Below are positions 9,057-19,576 of a stretch of DNA of 64,000 nt, piece by piece. Positions within the stretch are counted from its first letter, which is position 1, and the number at the start of each line of letters is the position of its first letter. Source of the DNA: Fen-1273 sp963837815 (GTDB lineage: Bacteria > Bacteroidota > Ignavibacteria > UBA10030 > UBA6906); contig CAWIOS010000016.1 in assembly GCA_963837815.1 (NCBI GenBank), positions 62,001-126,000 of the forward strand, given 5' to 3'. The translations under genes were made by a program, and so were the position numbers. The notes below the pieces were generated by a model. That model saw nothing but the letters and a program-made list of their open reading frames with translations, was not told the origin of the DNA and did no database searches.

Positions 9057-9975
9057 ATGAGACTGAAACCCCAGGAAATCTTCGTCCGGGCTTACGGCCG
9101 GTACGGCGTCGCGGCGTTCAATGTGTTCACCGCTGAGCAGGTTCGCGGAGTCTTTGCGGGCGCGTCGGGACTGAACGTCCCGGTCATCATACAGGTAACG
9201 CCCGCCGCCCGGAAGTACATGGGCCAGGAGCTCGTGCAGGGCATGATCGCCGCCGCTGAACGGGCGTACCCGCAGGCCACGGTCGCGGTGCACCTGGATC
9301 ACGGGGACACAGAACCACTGCCTGAGCGCAATCGATTCGGGATTCTATGACTCGGTGATGATCGATGCCTCGCACGAGCCGTACGAGCGGAACATCGCAC
9401 TCACGAAGAATATCGTCGATCGTGCCCACGAGAAGGGAATTGGCGTCGAAGCCGAACTCGGTGTGCTTGCCGGCGTGGAGGATGACCGCGTCGGCGGTGA
9501 GGTCCGGCATACTGATCCGGCGCAGGCAGCGGAGTTTGTCGGCCGGAGCGGCTGCGACAGCCTGGCCGTGGCGGTCGGGACGAGTCACGGAGCGTACAAG
9601 TTCAAAGGCGCGATGGCGCTGAATCTCGAAGTGCTGTCACGCCTCCAGGATACATTGCCGCGCTTCCCGCTGGTCCTCCACGGTGCGTCAGGTGTGCAGC
9701 AGGAGGAGATCGCTCGCATCAACGGTGCCGGCGGCAGGCTGAAGACGGACAGCAGGGGAATCGGGCCGGAGGAATTGCAGGGGGCCGTACGCCGCGGGGT
9801 TGTCAAGGTCAATATTGCCACCGACCTGCGGCTGCTGTGGACACGGGTCTGCCGCGAGTTCTTCCGTGACTCCCCGGAGATGTTCGACCCGGCGGTTCCC
9901 GGACGAACGTACATGCAGGAACTGGAACACCTGGTCGGCCGGAAATGCCGTGAGCTGATTGTGGAGGGAGCATGA
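9057..9975 (+). CDS. iolJ: Class II aldolase, IolJ type (one frameshift)
   Basis: A class II fructose-bisphosphate-aldolase-fold protein of about 305 residues. It has VAAFNVFTAEQ near the N-terminus, the zinc-ligand motif HLDHGD at about residue 80, and later YDSVMIDASHEPYERNI, GVEAELGVLAG, FPLVLHGASGV and GVVKVNIATDLR. The frame shifts near 9315, where an extra base in GAACCACTG separates HLDHGDTE from CLSAIDSGFYDSVMI. Because it opens a run of iolB, C, D, A, E and G, the best call is IolJ, which splits 2-deoxy-5-keto-gluconate 6-phosphate into dihydroxyacetone phosphate and malonate semialdehyde. Fold alone would also fit fructose- or tagatose-bisphosphate aldolase. AAGGGGGA lies before the start. 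Confidence 0.85.
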
Positions 9976-10003
9976 GCGTGTCATCCGGATGCGTGATCGT
10001 CGC

Positions 10004-10919
10004 ATGAAAACAAACCCTGCACATCCGCTGCTTGTGCGCCCTGACGACGACGGATCGGGGACGTATCAGCGGATCTCCGCCGCTGAAGCGGGCTGGCAGT
10101 ACCTGAATTTTGGTGCCCGGCGGCTCTCCAGGGGCGACCAGTGGCGTCACGACACGGGGACGGACGAGTTGTGCGTGGTTCTCCTCGGGGGGAAATTCTC
10201 CATCGTCTCGCGGTGGGGCAAGTGGACCACCGACGGAGCTCGCGCCAGCGTGTTCGGGGGACTCCCCCACGCCGCCTACCTTCCCCCGCACACCGCATTC
10301 GAGCTAACGGCGGAGAGCGGGACGCTCGACATCGCTTACGGGTACACCGCGGGGGATGAGGGCAAAGAGAGGGTACATTGTCACGCCTGATGATGTCGAC
10401 CGGTTCGGGATCGAGCTGCGGGGCGGCGACAACGCTTCGAGGCAGATCAACTCGATTCTGCCCCCCGGCTCCCCGTGTCACCGCCTTGTGTGCGTTGAAG
10501 TGTACACGCCTTCGGGCAACTGGAGCTCATTCCCCGCACACAAGCACGACCAGCGCACACTCGCGCCGAACGGGAAGCTTGCGCAGGCCAGCCTCGAAGA
10601 AGTGTACTTTTACCAGTTTGAGAAGCCGCAGGGATTCGCGCTGCAGAAGGTCTATACCGACGACCGGCGCCTGAACGAGATCGTGGAAGCGCACACGGGT
10701 GACGTCGTTCTCGTGCCGCGGGGGTACCACCCGGTCGTCGCCGGCCACGGCTACAACGCCTATTACCTGAACTTTCTGGCGGGAAGCGACCAGTCGCTGG
10801 CCTCGGTGAACGATCCCGACCACGAATGGATCTACGGGACCTGGAAATCGAAGGACAGCCGTTTGCCGCTCGTCACACTCCGGATGAACAGGCAGGCCAG
10901 GGAACATGAAACAGTATGA
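10004..10919 (+). CDS. iolB: 5-deoxy-glucuronate isomerase IolB (one frameshift)
   Basis: A cupin-type isomerase that converts 5-deoxy-glucuronate to 2-deoxy-5-keto-gluconate in myo-inositol breakdown. Recognisable segments are WQYLNFGARRLSRGDQW, ELCVVLLGGKFSI, RGGDNASRQINSILPP, CVEVYTPSGNWSSFPAHKHD (metal-ligand region), EEVYFYQF and VLVPRGYHPVVAGHGYNAYYLNFLAG. One extra G in the GGG at 10371-10373 breaks the frame between GYTAGDEGK and YIVTPDDVD. Removing it gives one continuous product of about 304 residues, normal for IolB. I chose MKTNPAH at 10004; MRDRRM at 9989 is an alternative. It overlaps the start of iolC by 14 bases. Confidence 0.9.
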
Positions 10920-11914
10920 TCTGATCACGTACGGCCGGTCGTCGATCGACCTCTACAGCAACAATATCGGGAGTCCCTTTGAGGAGATCAGAGAGTTCGG
11001 CGCGTTCGTGGGAGGATCGCCGCTGAACATCGCGGTCGGCGCCAGGCGGCTCGGGCTGAGGAGCGCGCTTCTGACCGCGGTGGGGAACGACATGGTGGGG
11101 AAATTCCTCCTCGCGTTCCCTGAAAAAGGAGGGTGTGGAAACGGCGTTCATCCCTGTGAAAGGCAACGCGCGGACGAGCGCGGTTCTCCTGGGCATCGAA
11201 CCGCCGGCAAATTTCCCGCTTGTCTACTACCGCGACAATTGCGCCGATTCAAAGATCACGATCGACGACGTCATGAAGGCGGACATTGCCGGTGCACGGC
11301 TGCTGGAAGTGTCGGCCACGGCACTGAACATCGAGCCGTCGCGGTCGGCGGCGTTTTTTGCGGCGGAGCAAGCCGTGGAGCACGGCGTGCCCGTGCTCGT
11401 CGATCTTGACTTCCGTGCCGACCAGTGGCATGATCCCCGTGCGTACGGAGTGACGGCGCGCGCGTTCCTCCAGCACTGCTCGATGGCGGTCGGCACGGAA
11501 GAGGAGATCCTCGCAACGATGCTCAGGGATCCTTCACAGATCAGGATCAGGAACCAGCAGATTTCCGCCCCCGAGATTTCGGGGAACGTCGACGAAGCCA
11601 TCAAGGCGATCTTGAAAACCGGCGTGAAGACACTCATCGTCAAGCGGGGCGACAAGGGTTCCTCCGTGTTTCTGCGCGACGGCGCGGTCACCAATGTCCC
11701 GGGGTTCCGTGTCGAGGTTGTGAACGTCCTGGGGGCCGGCGATGCGTTTGCGGCGGGGGTCATCTACGGGTATCTGCAGGGATGGGACTGGTACAAGACC
11801 TGCAGGATGGGGAATGCGTGCGGGGCCATCCTGGTGACAAAGCACGGCTGCGCGAATTTCAATCCCACACTCAGTGAGGCAATGAACTTCATCGAATCAC
11901 AGGGCGGATTCTGA
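10906..11914 (+). CDS. iolC: 5-dehydro-2-deoxygluconokinase IolC (one frameshift)
   Basis: A PfkB/ribokinase-family sugar kinase of about 335 residues that phosphorylates 2-deoxy-5-keto-gluconate. The N-terminus (DLITYGRSSIDLYSNNIG, FVGGSPLNIAVGARRLGL) is characteristic of IolC, and the C-terminal GAGDAFAAGVIYGYL carries the catalytic Asp and anion hole. The CCC at 11118-11120 has one base too many. With CC the sequence reads FLLAFLKKEGVETAFIPVKGNARTSAV. The start overlaps the end of iolB, implying translational coupling, and the stop is one base before the iolD start. Confidence 0.9.
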
Positions 11915-11915
11915 C

Positions 11916-13775
11916 ATGGACACGGTTCGGCTCACGGTCGGGCAGGCAACGATCGCATTTCTGAAAAACCAATTCGTCGAACGGGACGGCACGGGGCACC
12001 GGTTCTTCGCCGGCTGCTTCGGCATTTTCGGTCACGGAAACGTCGGGGGCATCGGACAGGCCCTGCAGGAGAACCCCGACTTCCGGTACTACCAGACGCG
12101 CAACGAGCAGTCGATGGTGCATACGGCGGCGGCATACGCCAAGATGAAGAACCGGCTGGGCACATTCGTGTGCACGTCGTCCATCGGTCCGGGGGCGACA
12201 AACATGATTACCGGTGCGGCGGCGGCGACGATCAACCGCATGCCTGTCCTGCTGATCCCCGGCGACATCTTCGCGCGGCGGAACGTCGCGCCCGTGCTCC
12301 AGCAGCTGGAAGACCCGGGCACGCAGGATATTTCCGTGAACGACTGCTTCAGGCCGGTCGCGCGGTACTGGGACAGGATCAACCGTCCCCAGCAGCTGAT
12401 CACCGCTCTGCCCGAAGTCATGCGTGTGCTCACCTCGCCCGCCGACACAGGCGCGGTGGTGCTCGCGCTTCCCCAGGATGTCCAGGCGGAAGCGTTCGAT
12501 TTTCCGGCAGAATTGTTTGCAAAGAGGGTGTGGGTGATCCAGCGTCCCCGGCCGGATGCCGCGCTGCTGGGGAGGGCGGCAGAGTGGATCCGCTCGAGCC
12601 GCATGCCGCTGATCGTCACCGGGGGCGGAACGATCTACAGCGGCGCGGAACAGGCGCTTGCCGCCCTTGTCACAACCACCGGCATTCCCCTGGCGGAGAC
12701 ATTTGCCGGCAAGGGCGCCGTGCCGTATACGCTGGAGGGAAATCTCGGTGCCGTGGGCGCGACGGGAACCCCGGGGGCGGCGGAGCTGGCGGCGGAGGCG
12801 GACCTGGTCATCGGGATCGGCACGCGCTACAGCGATTTTACCACTGCATCGAAGACCGCGTTCCAGAATCCCGCGGTGCGCTTCATCAATATCAACGTCG
12901 CTTCCTTTGATGCGTTCAAGCATGCCGCGCTGCCGCTTGTCGCCGATGCGAAAGTCTGCCTGGAGGAATTGCTCCCTTCGGTCACAGGATGCCGTGTGGA
13001 CGGGGAATGGCAACGCAGGGCCGTCCAGGCCCAGGCGGCCTGGGACGCGACGGTCACCGAACTGTACCGCGACAGGCACCAGCTCCCCGTCACCCAGGCG
13101 GAGGTTGTCGGTGCCGTGAACTCGTTTGCGGGGCCCCGTGACGTCGTTCTCTGTGCGGCGGGGAGCCTTCCAGGGGACCTGCACAAGCTCTGGCGGACGC
13201 GCGATCCCAAGGGATTCCACCTCGAATACGGCTACTCCACGATGGGGTACGAGGTTGCCGCGGGACTTGGGGCCAGGATGGCCTGCCCGGACAGGGAAGT
13301 CTACGTGATGGTCGGCGACGGCAACTACCTGATGAACAACCACGAGATCATCACTGCAGTGCAGGAGGGGGTCAAGATGACAATCATCCTTCTGGACAAC
13401 CACGGATTCAAGAGCATCGGGGCGCTCTCGGAGTCTCTCGGGGGCGGCCGCTTCGGGACTCTCTACAGGCACCGGAATGCGGCGACGGGGTCGCTCGACG
13501 GCGCAAATCTTCCCGTGGATTTTGCGATGAATGCGCGAAGCCTGGGCGCGCACGTCATCAGGGCGGACACGGTGCTGTCGCTCCGCCAGGCGCTCGAGTC
13601 AGCAAAAGCCATCGACAAAACGACTGTCATCGTCGTCGAAACCGACCTCATGAAGGGCATTGACGGGTACGCCTGGTGGGAGGTGGCCGTGGCTGAGGTG
13701 TCGACAATGGACTCCGTCCGGAAGGCGTACGCTGTGTACCGCGACAACAAGAAGCGTCAGCGCTATTACTTGTAA
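11916..13775 (+). CDS. iolD: 3D-(3,5/4)-trihydroxycyclohexane-1,2-dione hydrolase IolD
   Basis: 619 residues, intact. A thiamine-diphosphate enzyme that opens the inositol-derived ring to 5-deoxy-glucuronate. The N-terminal domain has the cofactor-activating Glu in RNEQSMVHTAAAYA and SSIGPGATNMITGAA. The middle domain runs about 190-350. The C-terminal ThDP-binding motif is VMVGDGNYLMNNHEI followed by LLDNHGFKSIG. IolD-specific features include GRFGTLYRHRN and a C-terminal AWWEVAVAEVS. Acetolactate-synthase-like enzymes share the fold, but the length, these segments and the iol context settle the call. It starts one base after the iolC stop. Confidence 0.96.
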   Translation: MDTVRLTVGQATIAFLKNQFVERDGTGHRFFAGCFGIFGHGNVGGIGQALQENPDFRYYQTRNEQSMVHTAAAYAKMKNRLGTFVCTSSIGPGATNMITGAAAATINRMPVLLIPGDIFARRNVAPVLQQLEDPGTQDISVNDCFRPVARYWDRINRPQQLITALPEVMRVLTSPADTGAVVLALPQDVQAEAFDFPAELFAKRVWVIQRPRPDAALLGRAAEWIRSSRMPLIVTGGGTIYSGAEQALAALVTTTGIPLAETFAGKGAVPYTLEGNLGAVGATGTPGAAELAAEADLVIGIGTRYSDFTTASKTAFQNPAVRFININVASFDAFKHAALPLVADAKVCLEELLPSVTGCRVDGEWQRRAVQAQAAWDATVTELYRDRHQLPVTQAEVVGAVNSFAGPRDVVLCAAGSLPGDLHKLWRTRDPKGFHLEYGYSTMGYEVAAGLGARMACPDREVYVMVGDGNYLMNNHEIITAVQEGVKMTIILLDNHGFKSIGALSESLGGGRFGTLYRHRNAATGSLDGANLPVDFAMNARSLGAHVIRADTVLSLRQALESAKAIDKTTVIVVETDLMKGIDGYAWWEVAVAEVSTMDSVRKAYAVYRDNKKRQRYYL

Positions 13776-13784
13776 GAGATTCTT

Positions 13785-15254
13785 ATGAACATGCTGAGAA
13801 ATTACATTGGCGGCACATGGGTGGAGTCGGCATCAACCGCAGCACTAGACGTCGAAAATCCCGGGACGGGGGAAATCCTGAGCCGCGTGCCGTCGGGGAG
13901 CCGCACGGACGTCGAACGGGCGGTGGAACGTGCTTCGGCCGCCCAGCGGGCATGGAAAGACCTCCCCGCGGAACAAAGGATCCAGTACCTCTTCAGAATG
14001 AAGACGATCCTTGAGGAGCACGCCGTCGAAATCGCGACGCTCTGCACGCAGGAGAGCGGAAAAACGCTTGCCGAGTCGAAGGCCGAAATCGTGCGTGCGG
14101 TGGAAAACATCGAAGTCGCGTGCGGGATCCCGACCCTGATGCAGGGGGACTTTTCCGAGGATGTGTCACCGGGCGTCGACACGTTTGTGATCCGCCAGCC
14201 CCTGGGGGTCGGGGCATGCATCGCGCCCTTCAACTTCCCCGTGATGATCCCGTTCTGGTTTTTTCCGTATGCCATCGCCTGCGGCAATACGTACATCGTT
14301 AAGCCCTCCGAGAAGGTCCCGGGCACGATGACGCGCGTCTTCGAGCTGTTCCAGGAAGCGCTGCTCCCGGAGGGTGTCCTGAACCTGGTGCACGGCGGGA
14401 GGGAGACGGTAGACGCGCTCCTGGCGAGCGAAGGGATAAAGGCCGTCAGCTTTGTCGGGTCGACGAATGTTGCGCGCTACGTCTACGCGAACGGGACAGC
14501 GAACGGCAAGCGGGTGCAGGCGCAGGGGGGTGCGAAGAACTCGCTGGTCATCATGCCGGACGCAGATCCCGATGCGACGACGCACATTGTCGCGGACAGC
14601 GTGTACGGCTGCGCGGGACAGCGGTGCCTGGCGGCCTCCACGGTGGTCCTGGTCGGTGCTGCGCACGAATCGTTCAAACGCCGCCTGGTAGAGGCCGCGC
14701 AGGGGAGGACGACGTGCTACGGCCTCGACCCCAGGGCCCAGATGGGCGCCGTCATCACCGCTCAGAGCCGGAAGCGCGTCGAAGCGATCATTGATGACGC
14801 CGGCAAAAAAGGGGCGACGGTTGTGCTGGACGGCAGGATCAAGACGCTCCCCGGGTACGAACGGGGACACTTTGTCCTCCCGACGGTCGTGGAGAACGTC
14901 CCGGATTCGGCGGACGCCTCCGTCACGGAGATCTTCGGCCCGGTGATGAACCTGAAGCATGCCGCGACGCTTGAGCACGCGATAGCCGGCATCAACAGCG
15001 GGCGCTACGGCAATGCGGCCTGCATCTTTACGACGAGCGGGGCCGCGGCGCGGACATTCCGGCGCGATGTCCTTGCGGGCAACGTCGGGATCAATATCGG
15101 GGTCCCGGCGCCGATGGCGTTTTTCCCGTTCAGCGGATGGAAGGAGTCGTTTTTCGGCGACCTGCACGGGCAGGCCCGACATGCGGTGGAGTTCTTCACG
15201 CAGACCAAAGTGGTTATTGAGCGGTGGCACAATTCATGGATAAGAAAATTCTAG
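13785..15254 (+). CDS. iolA: Methylmalonate/malonate-semialdehyde dehydrogenase (CoA-acylating)
   Basis: 489 residues, intact. An aldehyde-dehydrogenase-superfamily enzyme of the MmsA/IolA group that oxidises malonate semialdehyde with CoA and NAD, giving acetyl-CoA as the end of inositol catabolism. FNFPVMIPFWFFPYAIACGN holds the conserved Asn, KPSEKVPGT the cofactor-binding Lys, SFVGSTNVARYVY the NAD-binding stretch and CAGQRCLA the catalytic Cys. EIFGPVMNLKHA and FPFSGWKESFFGDLHGQ are typical of the family. It lies 9 bases after iolD and 20 before iolE. Often named mmsA outside inositol operons. Confidence 0.94.
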   Translation: MNMLRNYIGGTWVESASTAALDVENPGTGEILSRVPSGSRTDVERAVERASAAQRAWKDLPAEQRIQYLFRMKTILEEHAVEIATLCTQESGKTLAESKAEIVRAVENIEVACGIPTLMQGDFSEDVSPGVDTFVIRQPLGVGACIAPFNFPVMIPFWFFPYAIACGNTYIVKPSEKVPGTMTRVFELFQEALLPEGVLNLVHGGRETVDALLASEGIKAVSFVGSTNVARYVYANGTANGKRVQAQGGAKNSLVIMPDADPDATTHIVADSVYGCAGQRCLAASTVVLVGAAHESFKRRLVEAAQGRTTCYGLDPRAQMGAVITAQSRKRVEAIIDDAGKKGATVVLDGRIKTLPGYERGHFVLPTVVENVPDSADASVTEIFGPVMNLKHAATLEHAIAGINSGRYGNAACIFTTSGAAARTFRRDVLAGNVGINIGVPAPMAFFPFSGWKESFFGDLHGQARHAVEFFTQTKVVIERWHNSWIRKF

Positions 15255-15274
15255 AACCTTGACTGGGCGAACCA

Positions 15275-16179
15275 ATGATCAGAATAGCAAACGCCCCCTG
15301 TTCCTGGGGGGTACTGGAATTTGACCTCGACGGCAAAGCGCCGGGATTTGCGCAGGTGCTGGACGAAATGAAAGAGGCCGGCTACGCAGGATCGGAACTG
15401 GGTGACTGGGGGTTCATGCCGACCGAGCCCCGCGCTTTGAACGCCGAGATCGGAAAGCGGCATTTCACGATCCCCGGCGCATTTGTCCCCGTCCTGCTGA
15501 AGGACCGCAGCAGGCACCAGGCGGGCATCGAGGTGGCATTGAAGACGGCGAGGCTCCTGCGCGACTCGGGAAACGGTGCATGCTTTCATCGTGCTTGCCG
15601 ATGAAAACGGGACGATCCCGGAGCGGACGAAGCATGCCGGCCGTGTCACGCCAGCCATGGGGCTGACCAGAGACGAGTGGAAAGTATTCGCCGAGGGCGC
15701 CAACGCGCTGGCTGGTAAGGTCCGCACGGAGACCGGACTGCGCACGGTATTCCACCACCACTGTGGCGGGTACGTTGAAACCCCCGGGGAGGTTGACACA
15801 CTGATGCGGCTCACCGACCCCGCCCTCCTGGGGCTTGGTGCTGGACACCGGTCACTGGATGTTCGGCGGAGGCGACCCGGTTGATGCGCTCCGCCGGTAT
15901 GAACAGCGGATCTGGCATGTGCATTTCAAGGATTGCAGCAGGGAACTTGCTGCGCGCTCGCGCACCGAGCAGTGGGACTATTTCGCCTCCGTCCGGCACG
16001 GCGTGTTCTGCGAGCTCGGCAAGGGCTCCGTGGATTTCCCGGCCGTCGCCCGGCAGCTGCGCGACATGCACTATGAAGGATGGATCGTCGTGGAACAGGA
16101 CGTCCTGCCCGGCATGGGGAAACCGAGGGAATGTGCGCGCCACAACTACGAGTTCATCCAGACACTCGATCTCTCCTGA
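15275..16179 (+). CDS. iolE: Myo-inosose-2 dehydratase IolE (two frameshifts)
   Basis: A xylose-isomerase-like TIM-barrel enzyme of about 300 residues that dehydrates 2-keto-myo-inositol. Segments: RIANAPCSWGVLEFD at the N-terminus, GYAGSELGDWGFMP, then VFHHHCGGYVETPGEVD, LVLDTGHWMFGGGDPVDAL, IWHVHFKDC and GWIVVEQDVLPGMGKP, which carry the metal-binding His, Asp and Glu residues of the family. Two single-base additions break it: GG at 15575-15576 (DSGN to VHAFIVLADENG) and TT at 15835-15836 (ALLGL to VLDTGHW). Removing one base at each restores a full-length protein. It sits between iolA and iolG. Confidence 0.88.
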
Positions 16180-16194
16180 ATAGAAGGAACCCGT

Positions 16195-17240
16195 ATGAAA
16201 AGACTGAACATAGGCGTTATCGGCGCCGGACGGATCGGCACGGTGCATACCGAAACGATCGTGCGGAGCGTCCCCGAGGCGCAGGTTGTCGCAATCGTCG
16301 ATGTCAATACCGCCGCGGCGAAGGAATTGGCGGAGCGGAACATGGTGAAGACCTACTCCGCTGACTACAGGACGGTCACGCAGAACCCCGACATCGATGC
16401 CGTGATCATCTGCTCTCCCACCGACCAGCACGCGCTGCACGCTACGGAGGCGGCAAAGGCGGGGAAGCACATCTTCTGCGAGAAGCCGGTGGACGCTCGA
16501 TCAGTGGCCACCGTTCTGGCGCGTGCTGCAGACGCCGTGGAGCAGTGCCGGGGTCAAATTCCATGGTGGGCTTCAACCGGCGGTTCGACCACGAACTTCC
16601 GCAAGGTGCAAGCGAGCTGGTCAAGTCCAGGCGCCAGGTCGGCGAGCCGCACATCATCAAAGTCACCTCCCGCGACCCCGCACCGCCGCCGCCCTCCTAC
16701 GTGGCTGGTATCGGGCGGCATGTTCCTGGACATGACGATCCACGACTTCGACATGGCCCGGTACCATGGCCGGCGAGCGAAGTGGTGGAAGTGTTCGCCG
16801 TGGGCGCTGTGCTGGTGGACGAGGGCATCGGCAGGGCGGGCGACATCGACACCGCCGTGGTCACCCTGCGTCTTCGCCAGCGGCGCCCTGGGCGTCATCG
16901 ACAACTGCCGGCGAGGCGGTGTACGGCTACGACCAGCGAGCTCGAGGTGTTCGGCTCCCGCGGGATGGTGAAGGTCGATAACAATGCCCCCGACACGCAC
17001 GATTACTATGCGCATGACGGCGTCCATTCATCGCTGCCGCTGAACTTCTTCATGGACAGGTACATCGAGGCGTACGCGAGCGAAATCAGGGAGTTCTGCC
17101 ACGCGGTGGTGCGCGATGACCCCGTGTCTGTCGGCGGGAAAGACGGACTCCTCTCCGTGGCGATCGCGCTGGCGGCGAAGAAATCGCTTGAAACGCACAG
17201 ACCGGTCAATGTGTCGGACATCCTCGCCGGCGCTGCCTGA
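16195..17240 (+). pseudogene. iolG: Myo-inositol 2-dehydrogenase IolG, about ten 1-base insertions
   Basis: A Gfo/Idh/MocA-family NAD-dependent dehydrogenase that oxidises myo-inositol to scyllo-inosose, the first step of the pathway. The intact N-terminus reads LNIGVIGAGRIGTVHTETI (Rossmann fold) and IFCEKPVD (conserved Lys-Pro). From about 16545 to 16965 the frame changes repeatedly, yet all expected segments can be followed: MVGFNRRFDHE, ELVKS, QVGEPHIIKVTSRDPAPPPP, SGGMFLDMTIHDFDMARY, SEVVEVFAVGAVLVD, FASGALGVIDNC, VYGYDQR and LEVFGSRGMVKVDNN. Each switch is explained by one or two added bases and none requires a loss. The last 80 residues are in frame. Corrected length (about 345 codons) is normal. 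Confidence 0.87.
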
Positions 17241-19557
17241 TGCGCATGACGCGGCTGTCGGTTGCGGGGCCGGGATTTTTTGCCGGGGTGCTTCGCCCGG
17301 TGTTCCCCCTCTGTATCCTCCTTGCCGGCGCATTCGGGTCCGGCCTGCGTGCACAGTCCCCGTCTGCGTTTGTTGATCCGTTCATCGGATCCGGGGGGAA
17401 GGGGAACGTCTTCGTCGGTCCGGCGCGTCCGTTTGGACTCGTCAAGCCGGGCCCCGATTGCGACCTTGGTGCCAACAGCGGGTACGTCGCGGATCAATCG
17501 GTTCCGGTCTTCGGGTTCAGCCAGACGCACGTGAGCGGAACCGGCGGCGGGCCGAAGTACGGGAACATCTCACTGTTCCCGTTCGTGGGCGAGTTCACGG
17601 CGATCCACGACGGGTCGGTGCGTGCGGACGAACAGGCGCGTGCAGGATACTACGGTGTCACGCTGACGAAATTCGGCGTGAGGGTCGAACTGACCGCGAC
17701 GGCGCGCGCGGCGCTGCACCGTTACGCGTTCACCCGTTCCGGCACCCGGGGCATCAGGATCGATGCGGGCTCATTTCTCGGCGAGGAACCGCTCCCGAAC
17801 GCACGTGAAGCGCAGCAGTTCGTCGGGTCGGAGGTCCAGATCGTTGCCGATACGATGGTGCAAGGGTACAGCCGGATTCTCGGCGGCTGGAACAACGGGA
17901 CCGCCTACACCGTCTATTTCTGCGCCATTGTCAGCGCCCCACCCTCTGCACGGGGGACCTGGAAAGGGGGGACGATCTATCCCGGTACCGCCTCCCAGGT
18001 CGACTCGGGCGAGAAGACGGGGGTGTACCTGTGCTTCAAGGGACCGCACACGGACACCATCCTCGTCAAGATCGGTATCTCGTTCGTCAGCGCCGCGAAG
18101 GCGCGCTCCCATGTTGCGGCGGAAATCCCCGGGTGGGATTTCGACGGCATCGTCGCTCAGTCCCGCGCGAAGTGGGACAGTCTGCTCGCACGGATGGAGA
18201 TCGACGGGACGCCCGACCAGAAAATAATGTTCTACACGGCGCTCTACCACACGATGCTGATGCCCGTGGAGAAGACGGGGGACAATCCTCGCTGGCATTC
18301 CGCCGCTCCGTACTACGATGACTTCTACACGGTGTGGGACATCTACCGTTCGAGCTTGCCGCTGCTTACGCTGATCGACCCGCAGCGGCAGGCGGACATC
18401 ATCAACGCAATGCTCGATATCTATACCCACGACGGGTATCTGCCCGAAGGGCGCAGCGGCGACTGTAACGGGCGCACACAGGGCGGTTCCAATGCCGAAG
18501 TCGTCATTGCGGATGCCTATGGAAAGGGGCTCAGGGGGATAAACTATCGACTGGGCCTGGAGGCGATGATGAAAGACGCCCTTTTGCCCCCCGGGGGGAA
18601 CGAGGAAAAGGAGGGGCGGGGCGGGCTCACCGATTACAACCGCCTGGGCTACGTCTCCTCCTCATTCGTGCGTGCGGGCACGCGGACAGTCGAGTATGCC
18701 TACGATGATTTCTGCCTGGCGCAGGTGGCGAAGGGCCTGGAACGCACAGACGAATACCGGCGCTTCATGCAACAATCCGGCAACTGGCGGAACCTCTGGA
18801 GGAAGATGGAGGATCACGGCGCCCGCGGTTTCATCATGCCGAAAAGCCCCGGGGGGCGTGGATCGACAGTATCCAGTGTGATATGAGCAATGGCCGGCGG
18901 ACATACGTCCGCTACACGCCGCTCACTGAGGAATGGCCCATCTGCGTCTGCTGGTGGTGCGGCTTCTTCTACGAGGGGACCTCCTGGGAGTATTCGTTCT
19001 TCGTACCCCACGATATCCCGGGTCTCATACGGGAATGCGGTGGGGCGAAGGCGTTCGAGAGCCGCCTTGATACGTTCTTCGACAGCGGGTACTACGACGT
19101 GACGAACGAACCGGATTTTCTCACATCGTGTCTCTACCACTGGGTGGGAAAGCCTGACCGGAGCAGCGAGAGGATCAGGGAGATCGTCAGCAGGCAGTTC
19201 AACCGCTCACCGGCGGGAATTCCCGGTAACGATGATTCGGGAGCGATGTCCTCATGGCTCGCGTTTCACATGATCGGGATGTACCCGAATGCCGGCCAGC
19301 CGTACTACCTCCTCACCGCTCCGCTGGTGCGGAAAACCGTCATCCGCCTCGGCAACGGGACGGAGTTCGCAGTCGTCGCGCAGGGGTTATCCGACGAGAA
19401 CACGCATATCCAGTCAGCGAGACTGAACGGGAAGCCGTTCACACAGGCATGGATCGCTCACGGGGACATCGTGAAGGGGGGAACGCTCGTGCTGGAGATG
19501 GGTCCCCGTCCGTCTGGATGGGGGAGCGTGGTTATGCCTCCTGCATACAACAAATGA
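17240..19557 (+). CDS. GH92 alpha-mannosidase family protein (one frameshift)
   Basis: About 770 residues with a signal peptide (MRMTRLSVAGPGFFAG ... GSGLRAQ). GH92 enzymes are Ca-dependent exo-alpha-mannosidases. N-terminal sandwich domain: VDPFIGSGGKGNVFVGPARPFG and GFSQTHVSGTGG. The (alpha/alpha)6 domain has LYHTMLMPVEKTGDNPRWHS, YDDFYTVWDIYRSS, DGYLPEGRSGDCNGRTQGGS and GIPGNDDSGAMSSWLAFHMIGMYP. The frame shifts at a G run (18851-18856) just before AWIDSIQCDMSNG; one missing or two extra bases would explain it. The ATG overlaps the iolG stop (TGATG), so the gene appears translationally coupled to the inositol operon. Confidence 0.9.
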
Positions 19558-19576
19558 CGGCCGACTGACAGCCACG

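Noticed and set aside
8857..9060. Possible small gene between the regulator and iolJ
   Set aside because: It overlaps the corrected end of the LacI-type gene, runs into the iolJ start, and has no signal peptide, motif or ribosome site. I see only a short spacer here.
9315..16960. Programmed +1 frameshifting in the iol genes
   Set aside because: There is no common slippery sequence or stop-codon context, and iolG would need about ten events. Sequencing error or recent mutation is far simpler.
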